Origin: Emticicia oligotrophica DSM 17448 | GTDB taxonomy: Bacteria > Bacteroidota > Bacteroidia > Cytophagales > Spirosomataceae | Assembly: GCF_000263195.1 (NCBI RefSeq) | Contig: NC_018748.1 | Span: 3,596,001-3,660,000 of the forward strand | Length of the DNA stretch: 64,000 nucleotides | Direction of reading: 5' to 3' | In this document: positions 1-8,978 of the stretch, piece by piece | Position numbering within the stretch: position 1 is the first letter of the stretch | Layout: every line of letters begins with the position of its first letter | Notes under the pieces: generated by a model | Seen by the model: only the letters and a program-made list of their open reading frames with translations | Database searches by the model: none | What the model was told of the DNA's origin: nothing | Program-made: the position numbers and the translations under genes

Positions 1-1026
1 TGAAAATGCTTTAAGTTTCATCAAATCATTTTTGGGAATCGATAAACCCAAATTAAAAATTGGGGCGAGGTTGCTCATTTCGCCATATTTTGGGCCTTTC
101 TTTAGAGGCATTGGAGCCAGTTTTTCATCGTCAACTGCAAGTGCAATCCAAGTGCCAGTAATGGCAAAATATTTGGTCATGTCCATGCCATAAGCTCTAA
201 AATACGGGCCTGGCATATTTTTTAGAATAGGATTATAAAATATAGTGATTTCGTGCCAAAAATCCTTTTCGAGAGCTTTACCCATTTCTTGAATTTCTTT
301 CGAAAAAGCGAATTCTCGCCATAAACCAAGACCAATCAGCGTTACGCCATAATAAGTTGGGGAGTTAAATTCACTAAAAGTTTTATTGGTTTGGTATAAC
401 TTGAAAATATCACGAGCTTTTTTCAAACCCGCATTTTTGATTTCGTCTAAGCCGAATTCCGTCCCGACGTATTCCATCAAAAAAGCACTCATGATTGAAA
501 TATTGGTGTAATCGGGAGCAACGTTTCGTTTGAAAGCTCCTCTGGCTGCGTGAATAATGCCCGTTTCAATGTCTTTGATGATATTTTCGGGAAGAAGATT
601 TCTAAACTTGTTCCTGATAATAATCAAATCACAACCGATAAATTCCCGCCAATTTTGGTCAAATTTATCGTTTTTAATAGATGTTTTCCAGATTCCGTAA
701 ATTTTGGTGTTTTCGTCTTGGTATTGATTTTTTAAAATCCAACGTAAAATTACAACGGCTTTTTCTTTATCTCCTGTGGCATTTCTAAACAAAAGGGCTT
801 CTGCCAATCGGGTTTTGCTGCGTAGGCTGGTGTTATCTGTGAGTACGTCTTCAATGGAAGTTCCAGCAGGAATTTCATCAGCTAAAACCTCTTCAAATAA
901 ACGTTTTTGATAAGTCGAAAGAGTTTGATAAGTATATTTTTTTGTGTAAATATCATCGTTTTCAGTAGCCTTGGCAACAAAAAACTGTAAAGCGAAAAAC
1001 ACATATATGACTAATGATTTTTTCAT
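1..1026 (-). CDS. Secreted protein of unknown family, N-terminal part (gene runs off the left edge)
   Basis: An open frame begins with ATG at 1026 and stays open to base 1, so 342 codons are visible and the C-terminus lies outside the window. The first 20 or so residues (MKKSLVIYVFFALQFFVAKA) form a clear signal peptide. The rest is rich in helix-forming stretches, and a central segment reads FNSPTYYGVTLIGLGLW. That layout suggests an alpha/alpha-toroid fold like those of many polysaccharide lyases and related enzymes, but I do not recognise the family. It starts 17 bases after the sulfatase stop on the same strand, so it is the last visible member of the glycan locus. It is probably a periplasmic carbohydrate-active or accessory protein. 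Coding status is secure; function is not. Confidence 0.8.
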   Translation of the reverse strand, partial: MKKSLVIYVFFALQFFVAKATENDDIYTKKYTYQTLSTYQKRLFEEVLADEIPAGTSIEDVLTDNTSLRSKTRLAEALLFRNATGDKEKAVVILRWILKNQYQDENTKIYGIWKTSIKNDKFDQNWREFIGCDLIIIRNKFRNLLPENIIKDIETGIIHAARGAFKRNVAPDYTNISIMSAFLMEYVGTEFGLDEIKNAGLKKARDIFKLYQTNKTFSEFNSPTYYGVTLIGLGLWREFAFSKEIQEMGKALEKDFWHEITIFYNPILKNMPGPYFRAYGMDMTKYFAITGTWIALAVDDEKLAPMPLKKGPKYGEMSNLAPIFNLGLSIPKNDLMKLKAFS

Positions 1027-1042
1027 ACGTAGTTGATGTTTA

Positions 1043-2599
1043 TTATTTCTTAACCACTTCTTTTACGCCCGTTGATTTTGCCCAAACTTCATACTCAGAC
1101 TTTAAATTGGTAAGTATTTTAGGCTCTTTAGTTGCAAGATTTTTTGTCTCGCTTGGGTCGTTGCCGAGGTTATATAATTCCCAATCAGTATCTTCCAACT
1201 CTTTCACTAATTTCCAGTTACCTTTTCTTATAGCTTTGTTACCTTCATGCTCCCAAAAAAGTGTTCTTGAAGGCATTTTTGCTCCATTCCAAAGGTAGCT
1301 TAAGCTTTTACCGTGAACGTCTGAAGGCTGTGTTTGTGCCAATTCGAGACTGGTTGGTAGGAGGTCAATCACATGACTTGGAGCATCAATGAACTCTTTT
1401 TTAGGTTTGATTTTGGCAGGCCAATGAATAATACATGGACTAATGATGCCGCCTTCGTGCATAAATTTTTTATAAAGCTTGAAAGGCGTATTCGATACAT
1501 TTGCCCACTGGAAATCGTAAGTGCCATAAGAGCCTCGTTCTCCAATTCGCTTATTGGGTTCGCCGAGTTTTCGGTCATCAACGTTTTCGGGGCTGGCTCC
1601 ATTATCTGCTAAGAAAATGATAAAAGTATTGTCTATTTGCTGGCTTTTTTTCAAGTATTCAACCAGTTTTCCAATGTTTTTATCCATTCTATCAATCATT
1701 GCGGCATATACGGCCATTTTTCTTGCCCAAGATTTTTTTTCTTTAACATCCTCCCAAGGTTGAATATCATTTGGCCGCTCAGTGAGTTGATAACGTTTAT
1801 CGAGCAAGCCAATTTGTTTCATTTTTTTGAAGCGGTCGGTACGGGTTTTATCCCAGCCTTGTAAGTAGAAGTTTTCGTATTTAGCAATATCTTCTTCGTA
1901 GGCGTGTAGCGGAAAATGTGGTGCGGTATAGGCCAAATACAAGAAAAATGGATTGTTTTGCTTATCACTCGATTCTAAAAACTCAATAGCTTTATCGGTA
2001 AAAGCATCGGTTGCATAATAGCCATCTTTAGGTAATACGTATTCTTTATCGTCTTGGACAACAAATCTTTTACGTTTTTCTTGTAAGACTTCAAAATAGC
2101 TTGAAGCTCCAGAAATTAGACCGAAATATCGTTCAAAACCACGCTTTAAAGGCCAATAATCTGGACTTTCGCCCACGTGCCATTTGCCTGTCATATAGGT
2201 ATGATAACCCACTTTTTTCAAGTCTTCGGCAATGGTAGGAACGCTTGGTTCGAGATAGCCCTGATAGTTGTCTTTTGGTACTTTCTGGTCTTCAAAAGAA
2301 ACCATGTTGCCCATGCCAACGGCATGTGAATATTTACCAGTAAGCAAAGATGCACGGGTTGGACAACAACGGCCAGCATTGTAGAAGTTTCTTAATTTTA
2401 GACCATTAGCTGCCAATTTATCAAGATTTGGGGTGCTTATTTCGCTGCCATAACAACCAATATCCGAGAAGCCCATGTCATCAGCCATGATAATGATGAT
2501 GTTGGGTCGAGACAATTTAGTTTTGGAAGAACTTAATAAAATAAGCCCCAAAGAAGAAATGATTATCAACGATGTGACAAACTGCCATTTTGTTTTCAT
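1043..2599 (-). CDS. Arylsulfatase-family sulfatase (secreted)
   Basis: This 518-residue protein hydrolyses sulfate esters, most likely on a glycan given the neighbours. After a signal anchor it shows the metal-binding start NIIIIMADDMG. The sulfatase signature CCPTRASLLTG follows, in which Cys78 of C-C-P-T-R is the expected formylglycine site. Further along are the GKWHVG segment and a DNGAS motif. Its length is normal for the alkaline-phosphatase-like S1 sulfatases. Cys78 must be oxidised by a formylglycine-generating enzyme or an anSME maturase, and neither is encoded in the window. The gene sits 12 bases downstream of a GH27 alpha-galactosidase, so it is probably co-transcribed with the PUL. 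The exact sulfated sugar cannot be told from sequence. Confidence 0.95.
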   Translation of the reverse strand: MKTKWQFVTSLIIISSLGLILLSSSKTKLSRPNIIIIMADDMGFSDIGCYGSEISTPNLDKLAANGLKLRNFYNAGRCCPTRASLLTGKYSHAVGMGNMVSFEDQKVPKDNYQGYLEPSVPTIAEDLKKVGYHTYMTGKWHVGESPDYWPLKRGFERYFGLISGASSYFEVLQEKRKRFVVQDDKEYVLPKDGYYATDAFTDKAIEFLESSDKQNNPFFLYLAYTAPHFPLHAYEEDIAKYENFYLQGWDKTRTDRFKKMKQIGLLDKRYQLTERPNDIQPWEDVKEKKSWARKMAVYAAMIDRMDKNIGKLVEYLKKSQQIDNTFIIFLADNGASPENVDDRKLGEPNKRIGERGSYGTYDFQWANVSNTPFKLYKKFMHEGGIISPCIIHWPAKIKPKKEFIDAPSHVIDLLPTSLELAQTQPSDVHGKSLSYLWNGAKMPSRTLFWEHEGNKAIRKGNWKLVKELEDTDWELYNLGNDPSETKNLATKEPKILTNLKSEYEVWAKSTGVKEVVKK

Positions 2600-2611
2600 T
2601 TCGATTGAATT

Positions 2612-4630
2612 TTAGCGTTTTTGAGGAAACATTCTGAGCATTACGACCCCATGATGACGAATTTCGGTGCTAAAAGAACCATTAAAGGTCCCTAAATTTT
2701 TCTGACGCCACACATCTCGTAAGTTGAATTTGCCTTGCAAGCCAACTTTCGCAAAATCAAATGTAAACGACTTCGCTGTTTCATTGCCCCAATTGAAATA
2801 AGATTCGGGCGTTTTGCCATAATTTCCAGTATTGAAAAGTCCGACGGCAGAGGAACCATCTTCTAAGGGCTTTACCCAAACTTGTATGCCATTTTCTTCC
2901 AATAAAAGCCTACCACCTTTGCCGAGTGGGTCTTGATTTATTTCGATAACTTCATCGTTAGATAAAAGATTGAGCGTGAAAGCATCGAGCTGTTCAATCG
3001 GGCAGCCAATGAGTAGGGGGGCATCCAATAAGCTAAAAATACTCACGTGGCTGTATTGTTCGTCGGGTGTTAGGCGGGTGTCGTGCATAATTGGGCCAAT
3101 CGAAACTTTACCAACAATCATCATGTCGGGGTCTGCCCAATGCCCATGCCCTGTATAAGGAGACCATTTATCGAGCGAGAAGGTATTAAGAAAAAGGCTC
3201 GTCCAGCTATCTTTAATGTCTGGGCCTGTTCGGTACATATTCGTTAGTCTTACCCAATCGTTTACCTTCTCAAAAGGAGCGTTATTTGAAATACTAAACA
3301 CGATATCACGCCCCGATTGCTTCAAGGCAGTAGCCATGCGTTCGGTAGAGTTTACATCAATACGCCAATCATATTTCAAGAAATCAGTTCCCCAATCGGC
3401 CATTTGTTTGGCATCAACTGTTTCAAATCTATATTTTGCAATGTGGTTAAATGCTCTTCTATCGACCATGATAGACTGATGAGACTCGCCACCTTTTTCA
3501 AAATCAGAAGAAGCTCCAGTATAACCACCATAACTTGAAATATAAGGAGTTGAATAAAGCCCTACTTTTAAGCCAAGTGAGTGAATGTAGTCGAACATTC
3601 CTTTTATGTCTGGAAATTTTTCGTTGGGTTGTAGTGCTAAATTTGGGCCACCACGTACGCCTTGCCAAGCATCATCTATGTTGATGTAAGTCCAGCCATG
3701 GTCACGCAGACCTGTTTTTACCATTGCATCGGCTGAGGCAATTACTTTCTCTCTATCAATGTGAGCCTCCCACGAATTCCAGCCATTCCAACCAATGGGT
3801 GGCGTAAAAGCAATGGTATCACCTATCTTGATAGTTAATGATTTGGTTGCTTCACCGAATACGTTTTGTGCTTTGAGTGTAGTTTGATACGTGCCACGTT
3901 CGCTTACTTTACCGCTAATAATGCCTGTTTGTTTGTCAAGTGCAAGGCCTCTCGGAAGGTTAATGGCCGAAAAAGTCATTGGCCGTTCGCCAGTAGCAGC
4001 TATGGTGTAGAGAAATGGATTGTTGGGGGTAGCCCCGAAAAGTTTAGCTGAATTTATTTTAGGACTTTTACCTGTCGGTGGCGTAAGAATATACTTTTCA
4101 TCAGTGTTTACCGTGTGTTCGGGCTTGGCATCGCCAATCATTTCCAATTGTGCATCAATCCAATTGCAGTAAGTTCGTTTATTATTAATGCCACCTACTT
4201 TATCGGTTACCAACAAGCCAAGTTGTTTGATTCCCATAAGATTGAGGTCAATTTTGATTGGGTCATCGCCAATCTTCATTTCCTTACTTGCAAATAGCAC
4301 TTTTCCATCGCCAACTACATAGAATGTGAGGGCGATTTCTTTATTTCCTAAATCATCAGTTCCAATCAATGCTGAAAAACGAGTAGCTTGTTTGTTTAAT
4401 AAAAAGACCAACACACAAGGAGATTGAGCCCCCAAACCTCTTGAATACTTCTTTCCATTGATTCGTAAAGTATCGTTTGAATAATTTTTTTTTGCTTGTA
4501 CGGGGCGAAGACCTTCAGAAAATGTTTGAATCAATAAATCGTCCAACCATACGGTTTTGGTCTGCTGTGCCGAAATACTCGTATGCACAAAAAAGGAAAG
4601 AAGTAATAGAAGTTTGGGTATTTTTATCAT
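2612..4630 (-). CDS. NPCBM-domain GH27 alpha-galactosidase (copy A)
   Basis: This 672-residue secreted protein should release terminal alpha-galactose (or alpha-N-acetylgalactosamine) from glycans. It has a signal peptide ending near SISAQQ. An NPCBM-like carbohydrate-binding domain spans roughly residues 25-165 and a putative Ig-like (He_PIG) domain about 185-275. The GH27 barrel follows, starting at TPPIGWNGWNSW. The catalytic residues are visible: nucleophile Asp421 in FLKYDWR and acid/base Asp471 in RTGPD, plus the HWADPDMM motif. In the nucleophile motif, W-R replaces the N-C seen after the Asp in animal and plant enzymes. The close paralog at 6963-8960 has the same architecture; the two flank a cytochrome c protein. 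The donor sugar is inferred from the family. Confidence 0.93.
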   Translation of the reverse strand: MIKIPKLLLLLSFFVHTSISAQQTKTVWLDDLLIQTFSEGLRPVQAKKNYSNDTLRINGKKYSRGLGAQSPCVLVFLLNKQATRFSALIGTDDLGNKEIALTFYVVGDGKVLFASKEMKIGDDPIKIDLNLMGIKQLGLLVTDKVGGINNKRTYCNWIDAQLEMIGDAKPEHTVNTDEKYILTPPTGKSPKINSAKLFGATPNNPFLYTIAATGERPMTFSAINLPRGLALDKQTGIISGKVSERGTYQTTLKAQNVFGEATKSLTIKIGDTIAFTPPIGWNGWNSWEAHIDREKVIASADAMVKTGLRDHGWTYINIDDAWQGVRGGPNLALQPNEKFPDIKGMFDYIHSLGLKVGLYSTPYISSYGGYTGASSDFEKGGESHQSIMVDRRAFNHIAKYRFETVDAKQMADWGTDFLKYDWRIDVNSTERMATALKQSGRDIVFSISNNAPFEKVNDWVRLTNMYRTGPDIKDSWTSLFLNTFSLDKWSPYTGHGHWADPDMMIVGKVSIGPIMHDTRLTPDEQYSHVSIFSLLDAPLLIGCPIEQLDAFTLNLLSNDEVIEINQDPLGKGGRLLLEENGIQVWVKPLEDGSSAVGLFNTGNYGKTPESYFNWGNETAKSFTFDFAKVGLQGKFNLRDVWRQKNLGTFNGSFSTEIRHHGVVMLRMFPQKR

Positions 4631-4699
4631 GATTAGGTTGAATTTTTCTTAGAGAATCGTCTCTTTAAAGTCTCGTTTAACAATTAGATTCTTTAAAGA

Positions 4700-6949
4700 T
4701 TATTTTTCAAAATCTGTTTCGAGTAATTGTTTTTCACTGAATACTCCACCGCCTAGAGGTTTTTTATCTCTCAACTTTTTTACTTCACTTGCCGCAATAT
4801 TTTTTCCATCTTTGGCGAAAGCATTTTGTGTGAAACGAATAATATCAGCTATATCTTGGTCGCTTATATCTTTGTTGTTGGCCAAACCAGGCATTTCGTT
4901 ATTTAATAAATATTGTTTTCCATTTACAGTTATTGGTCCGCTTAAACCGTGTAAAATAATTGAGGCTAATCTTTTCATTGAGCCATTGATGTATTCTGAA
5001 TCTTTCAATGGTGGAGCTAAATCTTGGATGCCTTTTCCGTCAGCACCATGGCAGGTCGCACAAATTGAGCGGAATAATTGTAATCCTTTAGTACGGTTAT
5101 CTACTGCATTTTTCTCTTTTACAAAAATTAGATTTAGCTCTTTTTTCTGGCGATTACTGATTGCCAAAGTCAAGTTGTTCTTCAATAATGCTGATGGATT
5201 CTGAGTATTAAGGTATTGCTCTTCCTTTCCATCAAGACTACTTACTATTGCTTCTTGGAAAACTTGTTTATCGGCATATTTTTTCTCAATTTGAGCTAAA
5301 TTTGACAAAAGGCTAGTGTCGCCAGTTTTGAGCCAAGAATTTAAGCAAATAGCTAAATAAAGGTCGATTGTTTCGTTGTTTTGTGACTGTAAATCTTTAA
5401 ATATAAGCTTAATCTTGGCCAAATTTGTTGTATGGGCAAAATGCTCAGTAAGAACTAAAGCATGAGCAAGGGTTTCAGGTTGTTTTGATTTTGTCAAGAC
5501 ATCAGATATTATTTTAAAGCTCAAAGCATTTAATCCATCCAGTACATAAAGAGCATGAATAGCGGTTGAATAATCGTTGTTGATTTGCGTAAGTGCTACC
5601 AAATCTTTAACGATTGAGATATCTTTTTTCTGAATTAATAATTGTTGGGCTCGGTCTCTCAACCAGCCATTATGGTGGCTTAGTAATACCAATAAATCTT
5701 TGGAGTTTACTTTGCTCAAGTCTGGAATCGGATGGAGTTTGGTTGATTTATTTACTACTTTCAAAATACGTCCTGCATTTTGTAGGGTATCTAATTTTTT
5801 CTTGGAAAGTTCTTCAGTTAAATACTGAGAAATATAAGCTTTATGTTGAATAATGCCTCGGTGCATATCAACGATATACATTGCTCCGTCAGGTCCATTA
5901 AATAAATTGACTGGACGGAATCCTTCATCGGTTGATGCAATAAATTCTTTTTCAGCAATGGCTTGATTAGCAGTAGTTTGGGTGCTGTTGAAGGTTAGGG
6001 TATTGCGTTTGATTAGATTGGCTTCTGGCACACAAACAAAGGCGTTTTGGTGGTAAGCATTGGGGAAAGCTCCACCTCTATAAATCAATGGCCCACAAGA
6101 GGCAGTTACGTTTGTGAGATAACCTTTTTCATCTAAAACATCTTTTTGATAACCACGATTTACGGAAGTTTGATGAATTGGGAAAACTCGATTGTTAGAG
6201 AGCTTTTGTCCTTCAGCTATCAAAGGTTTAAAGTATTTATTTCTGATAACTTTATTTGGTAAAACAAAATCGCCTTGAAGTTGAACGCTATTGTTGTTGT
6301 AATAAAGCCTTCCGAAGTTATCATGTGTTATCCCCCATTGACCTCGATTAGTAGTTGGTTCTTTCAACCATTTTCCATTTTTTAGTTGATATCTGAAATT
6401 ATAATTAGCATTATAAATCCAATTATCAATATTCATCATTAGTCCATTGGAGCTATGTTCTACATTCCCACCTTCTGCGTAAATTGGGTCAACGAGTGTT
6501 TTTTTGCCCGGTTTATCATTTTTAATCTCTACAAACCAAAGTTTTGGGCCATCTGTATATAAAAGGCCTCCATACACAAGAGCCATTGCACGAGGTAAAA
6601 CGAGTTTATCTAAAAAAACTTTTGAATGGTCAATGATTCCATTTTTGTCGCGGTCTTCTAAAATTGAAATTCGACCATTGGGCTCGTCTTCACCGATACC
6701 TTCAAGATTAGGCATATAGCCAATCATTTCAACTACCCACATTCGACCTTTATTGTCAAAATCCATGCTTACTGGTGCTTTCAGTAAAGACTCAGAGGCA
6801 ATGACACTCAGTTCAAAACCATCTTCGATTTGGTAGCCTTCCAACGAAATTTTAGGCTCGTTAAAAGAAATTATTTTAAAACCAGCAATGAATGTAGAAA
6901 GTATCAGTATTGAGGCAAATACTCTTTGAAATGATATTTTAGTCGTCAT
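4700..6949 (-). CDS. Beta-propeller / HEAT-like / cytochrome c protein (PVC-type dehydrogenase family)
   Basis: This 749-residue exported protein begins with a hydrophobic signal segment. A PVC-type putative dehydrogenase beta-propeller covers about residues 40-400, with repeats such as MDFDNKGRMWVVEM and FNGPDGAMYIVDMHRG. A helical HEAT-like stretch follows at about 410-560, then a C-terminal monohaem cytochrome c domain with the haem motif C630-A-T-C-H634. A probable axial methionine lies in NNEMPG further on. Proteins of this build are thought to oxidise periplasmic substrates and pass electrons to the respiratory chain, but few have been tested. It lies between two GH27 genes, 13 bases from the upstream one, which points to oxidation of a sugar released or exposed by this locus. 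The family call is firm; the reaction is inferred. Confidence 0.9.
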   Translation of the reverse strand: MTTKISFQRVFASILILSTFIAGFKIISFNEPKISLEGYQIEDGFELSVIASESLLKAPVSMDFDNKGRMWVVEMIGYMPNLEGIGEDEPNGRISILEDRDKNGIIDHSKVFLDKLVLPRAMALVYGGLLYTDGPKLWFVEIKNDKPGKKTLVDPIYAEGGNVEHSSNGLMMNIDNWIYNANYNFRYQLKNGKWLKEPTTNRGQWGITHDNFGRLYYNNNSVQLQGDFVLPNKVIRNKYFKPLIAEGQKLSNNRVFPIHQTSVNRGYQKDVLDEKGYLTNVTASCGPLIYRGGAFPNAYHQNAFVCVPEANLIKRNTLTFNSTQTTANQAIAEKEFIASTDEGFRPVNLFNGPDGAMYIVDMHRGIIQHKAYISQYLTEELSKKKLDTLQNAGRILKVVNKSTKLHPIPDLSKVNSKDLLVLLSHHNGWLRDRAQQLLIQKKDISIVKDLVALTQINNDYSTAIHALYVLDGLNALSFKIISDVLTKSKQPETLAHALVLTEHFAHTTNLAKIKLIFKDLQSQNNETIDLYLAICLNSWLKTGDTSLLSNLAQIEKKYADKQVFQEAIVSSLDGKEEQYLNTQNPSALLKNNLTLAISNRQKKELNLIFVKEKNAVDNRTKGLQLFRSICATCHGADGKGIQDLAPPLKDSEYINGSMKRLASIILHGLSGPITVNGKQYLLNNEMPGLANNKDISDQDIADIIRFTQNAFAKDGKNIAASEVKKLRDKKPLGGGVFSEKQLLETDFEK

Positions 6950-6962
6950 TTTTGTTTATTGT

Positions 6963-8960
6963 CTAGTTTTTTGGAAATACTCGAAGCATTATTACTCCAT
7001 GATGAGGTATGCTTGTTTTGAATGTATTTTTAAAATTTCCCAAGTCTTTCTGTTGCCAGACATCTCTTATACGGAAATTACCTTTAAGTCCAATTTGATT
7101 GAGTTTCAAGACATAATTTGTGGATTTTTCATCGCCCCAACGGAAATATGATTCAGGTGTTTTTCCAAAATGAGCAATGTTGAATAGCCCAACCGCATAC
7201 GAACCATCCTCCAATGATTTTACCCAAATCTGTATGCCATCATCATCTGAAACTAATCTAGCGGGTTTCCCCAATGGGTCTTGGTTGATTTCTATTACTT
7301 CATCGTTGGTTAAAAGGTTTAGTGTAAAAGCGTCTAACTGCTCAATGGGGCAGCCAATCAGTAAAGGTGCTGATAGTAAGCTAAATAGACTTACATGACT
7401 ATACTGCTCATCGGGCGTAAGGCGTGTAGGATGAAGTTCAGAGCCTGTTGTAACATTGCCCAAAATCATCATGTCGGGGTCGAGCCAATGGCCATGTCCA
7501 CCGTATAGAGCCCATTTGTCGAGTGTAAAAGCAGATAGATAAAGGCTCAACCAAGAATCTCTGATGTCGGGGCCCGTACGAAATGTATTGCTTAACTTTG
7601 CCCAATCTTTGGCATTTGAAAAGGGTGCTGAATTTGAAATACTGTAAACAATATCTCTTCCTGAGTTTTTTAAAGCCGCCGACATTCTTTCGGCCGATGG
7701 AACTTCAATTCTCCAATCATATTTTAAATAATCTACTCCCCAAGTAGCCATTTGTTTGGCATCATTTTCTTCAAAATGATATTTGCCAACATAGCGAAAA
7801 GCTCGTTTATTGTTTTTGATAGAATCAGTGATTTTTCCATCAACAAAATCTGAAGAACCGCCAATGTAACCTGCGTAGCTTGTTATCATGGGCGTAGAAT
7901 AAACTCCAAGTTTCAGCCCTTGACTATGGATATAATCGGCCATTTCTTTGAAATTTGGAAATTTTTCGTTGGGTTGAATGGCATTAAAAACGCCACCTCG
8001 CTGCCCTTGCCAAGCATCATCAATATTTATGTACGTCCAGCCATGTTGGTTGAGTCCCATTTTTATCATGGCATCGGCCGAGGCGATTACTTTTTCTCGG
8101 TCGATGTTTCTTGCCCATGAATTCCAACCGTTCCAACCGATTGGAGGAGTAAGAGCAATCGTATCTCCGATGATAATTTTTAACTCCTTTTTGATTTCGC
8201 CAAAGGCATTTTTAGCCACTAAAGTGCTTGTATAAGTGCCTTTTTGAGCTACTTTTCCTGTAATTTGCCCAGTTTTTGAATCAAGTGAAAGACCTTGTGG
8301 TAAGTTTTTTGCTGTAAATTTCATCGGTCGTTCGCCCGTAGCAGCAATGGTATAAAGGAATGGGTTATTGGGTCTTGCTCCAAAAAGTTTAGGTGAGTTA
8401 ATTTTAGGCTTTTTGTCAGGTTTGGGTGTTAGAATGTATTTTTCATCGGTATTTGGCATCGTTTGCGGAATAAAATCATCTTTCATAACAAACTTAGCAT
8501 CTGCCCAATTGGAGTAGGAACGATTAAATCCATTTTCTTCAATCGTAACTAAAAGTCCTAAGCGTTTAACGCCTACAAGACTTACTTTTACTTGTTTGGG
8601 GGCATCTCCAAGTTTCATTTCACCACTTTCAAACAGTATTTTTCTATCGCCGATTACATAAAATTTTAGTGGTAAATCTTTTACTCCTTTATCGTCAACC
8701 CCAACCATGGCCGAAAACTCGGTGGCGTGGCCATTTAAAAAAAATGATAAAACACTGGTTGAGCTTACACCCACACCGTGTTTATAGAGTTTACCATTTA
8801 TTTTCATTGAATCCCCGCCTGCATTGGTTTTACCTAAAACCGCAGGAATTCCCTCTGAAAATGATTTAATTTTCAAGTCATCGAGCCAAATAGATTTTGT
8901 TTGGGCAAAGCTGTGTGTATATAGCCCCAATACGGCAAGAAAAATGATTATCTTATTCAT
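6963..8960 (-). CDS. NPCBM-domain GH27 alpha-galactosidase (copy B)
   Basis: This 665-residue secreted protein is a paralog of the enzyme at 2612-4630. It has the same order of parts: signal peptide ending at HSFAQ, NPCBM-like domain, Ig-like linker domain and GH27 barrel. The catalytic residues are Asp415 (YLKYDWR, nucleophile) and Asp465 (RTGPD, acid/base), with HWLDPDMM conserved. Both copies share long identical stretches in the linker (for example FLYTIAATGERPM) and around TPPIGWNGWNSW. The two differ most in the N-terminal binding domain and in loops after the nucleophile. Duplication followed by specialisation for different linkages is the simplest reading. The gene is 18 bases downstream of the esterase and 13 bases upstream of the cytochrome c gene. 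Confidence 0.93.
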   Translation of the reverse strand: MNKIIIFLAVLGLYTHSFAQTKSIWLDDLKIKSFSEGIPAVLGKTNAGGDSMKINGKLYKHGVGVSSTSVLSFFLNGHATEFSAMVGVDDKGVKDLPLKFYVIGDRKILFESGEMKLGDAPKQVKVSLVGVKRLGLLVTIEENGFNRSYSNWADAKFVMKDDFIPQTMPNTDEKYILTPKPDKKPKINSPKLFGARPNNPFLYTIAATGERPMKFTAKNLPQGLSLDSKTGQITGKVAQKGTYTSTLVAKNAFGEIKKELKIIIGDTIALTPPIGWNGWNSWARNIDREKVIASADAMIKMGLNQHGWTYINIDDAWQGQRGGVFNAIQPNEKFPNFKEMADYIHSQGLKLGVYSTPMITSYAGYIGGSSDFVDGKITDSIKNNKRAFRYVGKYHFEENDAKQMATWGVDYLKYDWRIEVPSAERMSAALKNSGRDIVYSISNSAPFSNAKDWAKLSNTFRTGPDIRDSWLSLYLSAFTLDKWALYGGHGHWLDPDMMILGNVTTGSELHPTRLTPDEQYSHVSLFSLLSAPLLIGCPIEQLDAFTLNLLTNDEVIEINQDPLGKPARLVSDDDGIQIWVKSLEDGSYAVGLFNIAHFGKTPESYFRWGDEKSTNYVLKLNQIGLKGNFRIRDVWQQKDLGNFKNTFKTSIPHHGVIMLRVFPKN

Positions 8961-8978
8961 GTGATGTGTAATGAACCG

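Noticed and set aside
4812-5204. 130-codon plus-strand open frame
   Set aside because: It lies fully antisense to the cytochrome c protein, has no signal or domain pattern, and codon use follows the real gene on the other strand.
2612-8960. Composite transposon bounded by the two GH27 copies
   Set aside because: No transposase or terminal inverted repeats are present; the copies are divergent paralogs in one operon.
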